A stretch of 64,000 nucleotides of DNA from positions 186,001 through 250,000 of the forward strand of contig NZ_BDBR01000009.1 of the NCBI RefSeq assembly GCF_001613085.1, read 5' to 3'. Shown here piece by piece: positions 62,799-64,000 of the stretch. The position numbers were made by a program, and so were the translations under genes. Position 1 is the first letter of the stretch; every line of letters starts with the position of its first letter. Under the pieces are notes generated by a model that was not told the DNA's origin, did not search any database, and saw nothing but the letters and a program-made list of their open reading frames with translations. Source of the stretch: Nocardia salmonicida NBRC 13393 (lineage in GTDB: Bacteria; Actinomycetota; Actinomycetes; Mycobacteriales; Mycobacteriaceae).

Positions 62799-63734
62799 CT
62801 AGCCCCGTGGGCGGCGCAGTTCGGTGACGGCGATCCTCGCCGCCTCACCGATCGCGGCGTCGACCACCGGCAGCATCGGATCCGCGCGTGCTGCACGGGT
62901 GAAAACCGCAACCGCTACCGGTGTTTCGCCGGGGAACTCGATGACAGCGACCTCGTTGCGGATCACCCCGATGGTGCCGGTCTTTCCCGCGACGAGCACC
63001 CCGCGATGGGGGAATCCGGCGGCGATGCGGTGCGGCCAGATCTGCTTGCTCATCACCGTGCGCGCGAATTCGGTGCTCGCGGTGGACACTATGTCGCCCG
63101 ACCACAGCTTCCACAGGAACCGGGTCATCTCCTCGGGCGTGGTCGCGCTGGCGTAGGAGGGGTCGTAGGCAGAGACAGTCCACGCCTCGTCGTTGTCGGC
63201 CAGCGCCGCGAAAGCCTCTGCGGTGCTGTGGGTGTCGGTGTCGCGGACCAGGCTGAGGTGCTGGTCGGCCGTGCCGCCGACGATGCGGGTATCCGTGAGG
63301 CCCAGTTCTTGGAGGAGCTCGCCCACGGCGGCGAGGCCGACCTCGCCGAGCAGGACATCGGCGGCGGCATTGTCGGACACGGTCATCATCGATGTCGCCA
63401 GATCGCGGCGGCTCAGGGTGACCGGATCCAGCAGTGCCGCAAGGCCGGTAGGGCCGGGAGTGCAGTCGGCGGGATCGATGGTGAGCCGACCCGCGGGGTC
63501 GATCAGGCCGTGGTCGACCTGTCGCAAGAACGCAGCCAACAGCAGCAGTTTGTAGACCGACGCGACCACCACGCGGTCGTGCCCACCGACGGAGACCTCG
63601 CCGGCGGACCCATCGCAGCGCCGGGCGTGCAACCACCCGACGCAGCCCGCGTCGGCGAACACGGCACGGATCCGGGCACTCGCCGATTCCGGACCGCCGG
63701 CACCGCCGTTCCTCGCCGTGTCGAACACGCTCAT
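62799..63734 (-). CDS. Class A beta-lactamase-like serine hydrolase
   Basis: 311 residues from ATG 63734, which overlaps the LysR stop. Motifs of the penicillin-binding/beta-lactamase fold: ASVYKLLLL (S-x-x-K), MTVSDNAAAD (SDN) and AGKTGTIG (KTG). I see no signal peptide or lipobox, and no clear E-x-x-L-N omega loop, both expected in a true secreted class A beta-lactamase. It may therefore be a cytoplasmic esterase/peptidase relative. Cotranslated with the upstream LysR gene. Confidence 0.75.
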   Translation of the reverse strand: MSVFDTARNGGAGGPESASARIRAVFADAGCVGWLHARRCDGSAGEVSVGGHDRVVVASVYKLLLLAAFLRQVDHGLIDPAGRLTIDPADCTPGPTGLAALLDPVTLSRRDLATSMMTVSDNAAADVLLGEVGLAAVGELLQELGLTDTRIVGGTADQHLSLVRDTDTHSTAEAFAALADNDEAWTVSAYDPSYASATTPEEMTRFLWKLWSGDIVSTASTEFARTVMSKQIWPHRIAAGFPHRGVLVAGKTGTIGVIRNEVAVIEFPGETPVAVAVFTRAARADPMLPVVDAAIGEAARIAVTELRRPRG

Positions 63735-64000
63735 CGCAGCCGCTCCCGGTACAGCACCCGATCCAACGCATCGGCATGCGCGCCCGCGTCCGCTCGGCGA
63801 ATCACCCTGACCCGCAGGGCAATCGACTGCGGCGCCAACGTGAGCCATGCCACCCCCGGTGTCGGCGTCGGCGTGGTGGCGGTGACGCCGAAGCTCGTGC
63901 CCGCGGCCACGGCGGCCATCACCGCTCGATCGTCGGGAGCCGCGAGCGGCGGTGCGTCCAGTCCACGTTCGCGCAGCAGATCGATGATGCTGTCGAAGGC
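63731..64000 (-). CDS. LysR-family regulator, C-terminal part only
   Basis: 89 residues of the effector domain are visible (AFDSIIDLLRERGLDAPPLA through VAAGTSFGVTATTPTP to LYRERLR); the DNA-binding N-terminus lies beyond the right edge. The pattern fits LysR/LTTR C-terminal domains. Its stop overlaps the ATG of the beta-lactamase-like gene (ATGA), so unlike AmpR/BlaA it is in tandem rather than divergent. Confidence 0.6.
   Translation of the reverse strand, partial: AFDSIIDLLRERGLDAPPLAAPDDRAVMAAVAAGTSFGVTATTPTPTPGVAWLTLAPQSIALRVRVIRRADAGAHADALDRVLYRERLR

Overview
The window looks like chromosomal DNA of a mycolic-acid-containing actinobacterium, most likely a Nocardia or close relative. 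By eye the GC content is high (about 70 %). It encodes an arabinosyltransferase of the EmbA/B/C family, an antigen-85-type mycolyl esterase, an LppP/LprE lipoprotein, an ftsEX-prfB block, and a tmRNA whose tag (ADSNQREYALAA) is of the mycobacterial type. No ribosomal RNA or CRISPR array is visible.

Layout. (1) 1-14.6 kb, core: a cut-off alpha/beta hydrolase, a MerR regulator, the minus-strand cell-division/translation block ftsX-ftsE-small membrane protein-mscS-prfB, then hisN, recQ, an acyl-ACP desaturase, smpB, a DMT exporter, a solute-binding lipoprotein and the tmRNA gene ssrA. ftsX and smpB, usually adjacent, are 10 kb apart in a way that a single inversion would explain. (2) 14.9-28.2 kb, genomic island in the 3' end of ssrA. 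It is bounded by a 26-bp direct repeat of the tmRNA 3' end (14917-14942 and 28159-28184), and the presumed original tmRNA terminator now lies beyond the right repeat. It carries truncated recombinase pieces, two copies of a 'small Cys protein / divergent XRE regulator' module (one followed by a 2H phosphoesterase, the other by a NUDIX hydrolase), a secreted amidase with a membrane partner, a nonsense-mutated XRE regulator, and an AT-richer defence segment. That segment has a Gabija-like gene pair (OLD-type ATPase/TOPRIM nuclease plus an unusually short UvrD-like helicase), an ORF with an RxxxxH HEPN-like motif, and an unknown protein.

(3) 28.2-44 kb, core and metabolic genes: a CmtR-like metal sensor with a metal transporter and an internally deleted ICMT-like methyltransferase, several hypotheticals (DUF5302, DUF1266), an AraC regulator, NUDIX, VOC and arsenate-reductase-like proteins, an aldonolactone oxidase, a TetR/MFS drug-efflux pair, tandem crcB fluoride channel genes, phosphoglucomutase, a second MFS exporter, a membrane-anchored DsbA-like protein and tRNA-Ala(GGC). 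(4) 44-48 kb, second accessory segment: about 1.3 kb of decayed DNA after the tRNA, then a four-gene type VII secretion-style toxin cassette (two WXG100 proteins, a WXG-headed toxin, a probable immunity protein). (5) 48-64 kb: fatty-acid desaturase, HxlR regulator with a DHFR-like reductase, a methyltransferase, a DUF4246 protein of a family best known from fungi, a PadR/permease-prefix pair, envelope genes (LppP/LprE lipoprotein, metallophosphoesterase, mycolyl esterase, an Emb protein with two long Pro/Gly-rich insertions), and a LysR/beta-lactamase-like pair cut by the right edge.

Functional assignments rest on motif and family recognition by reading only; no searches were run.
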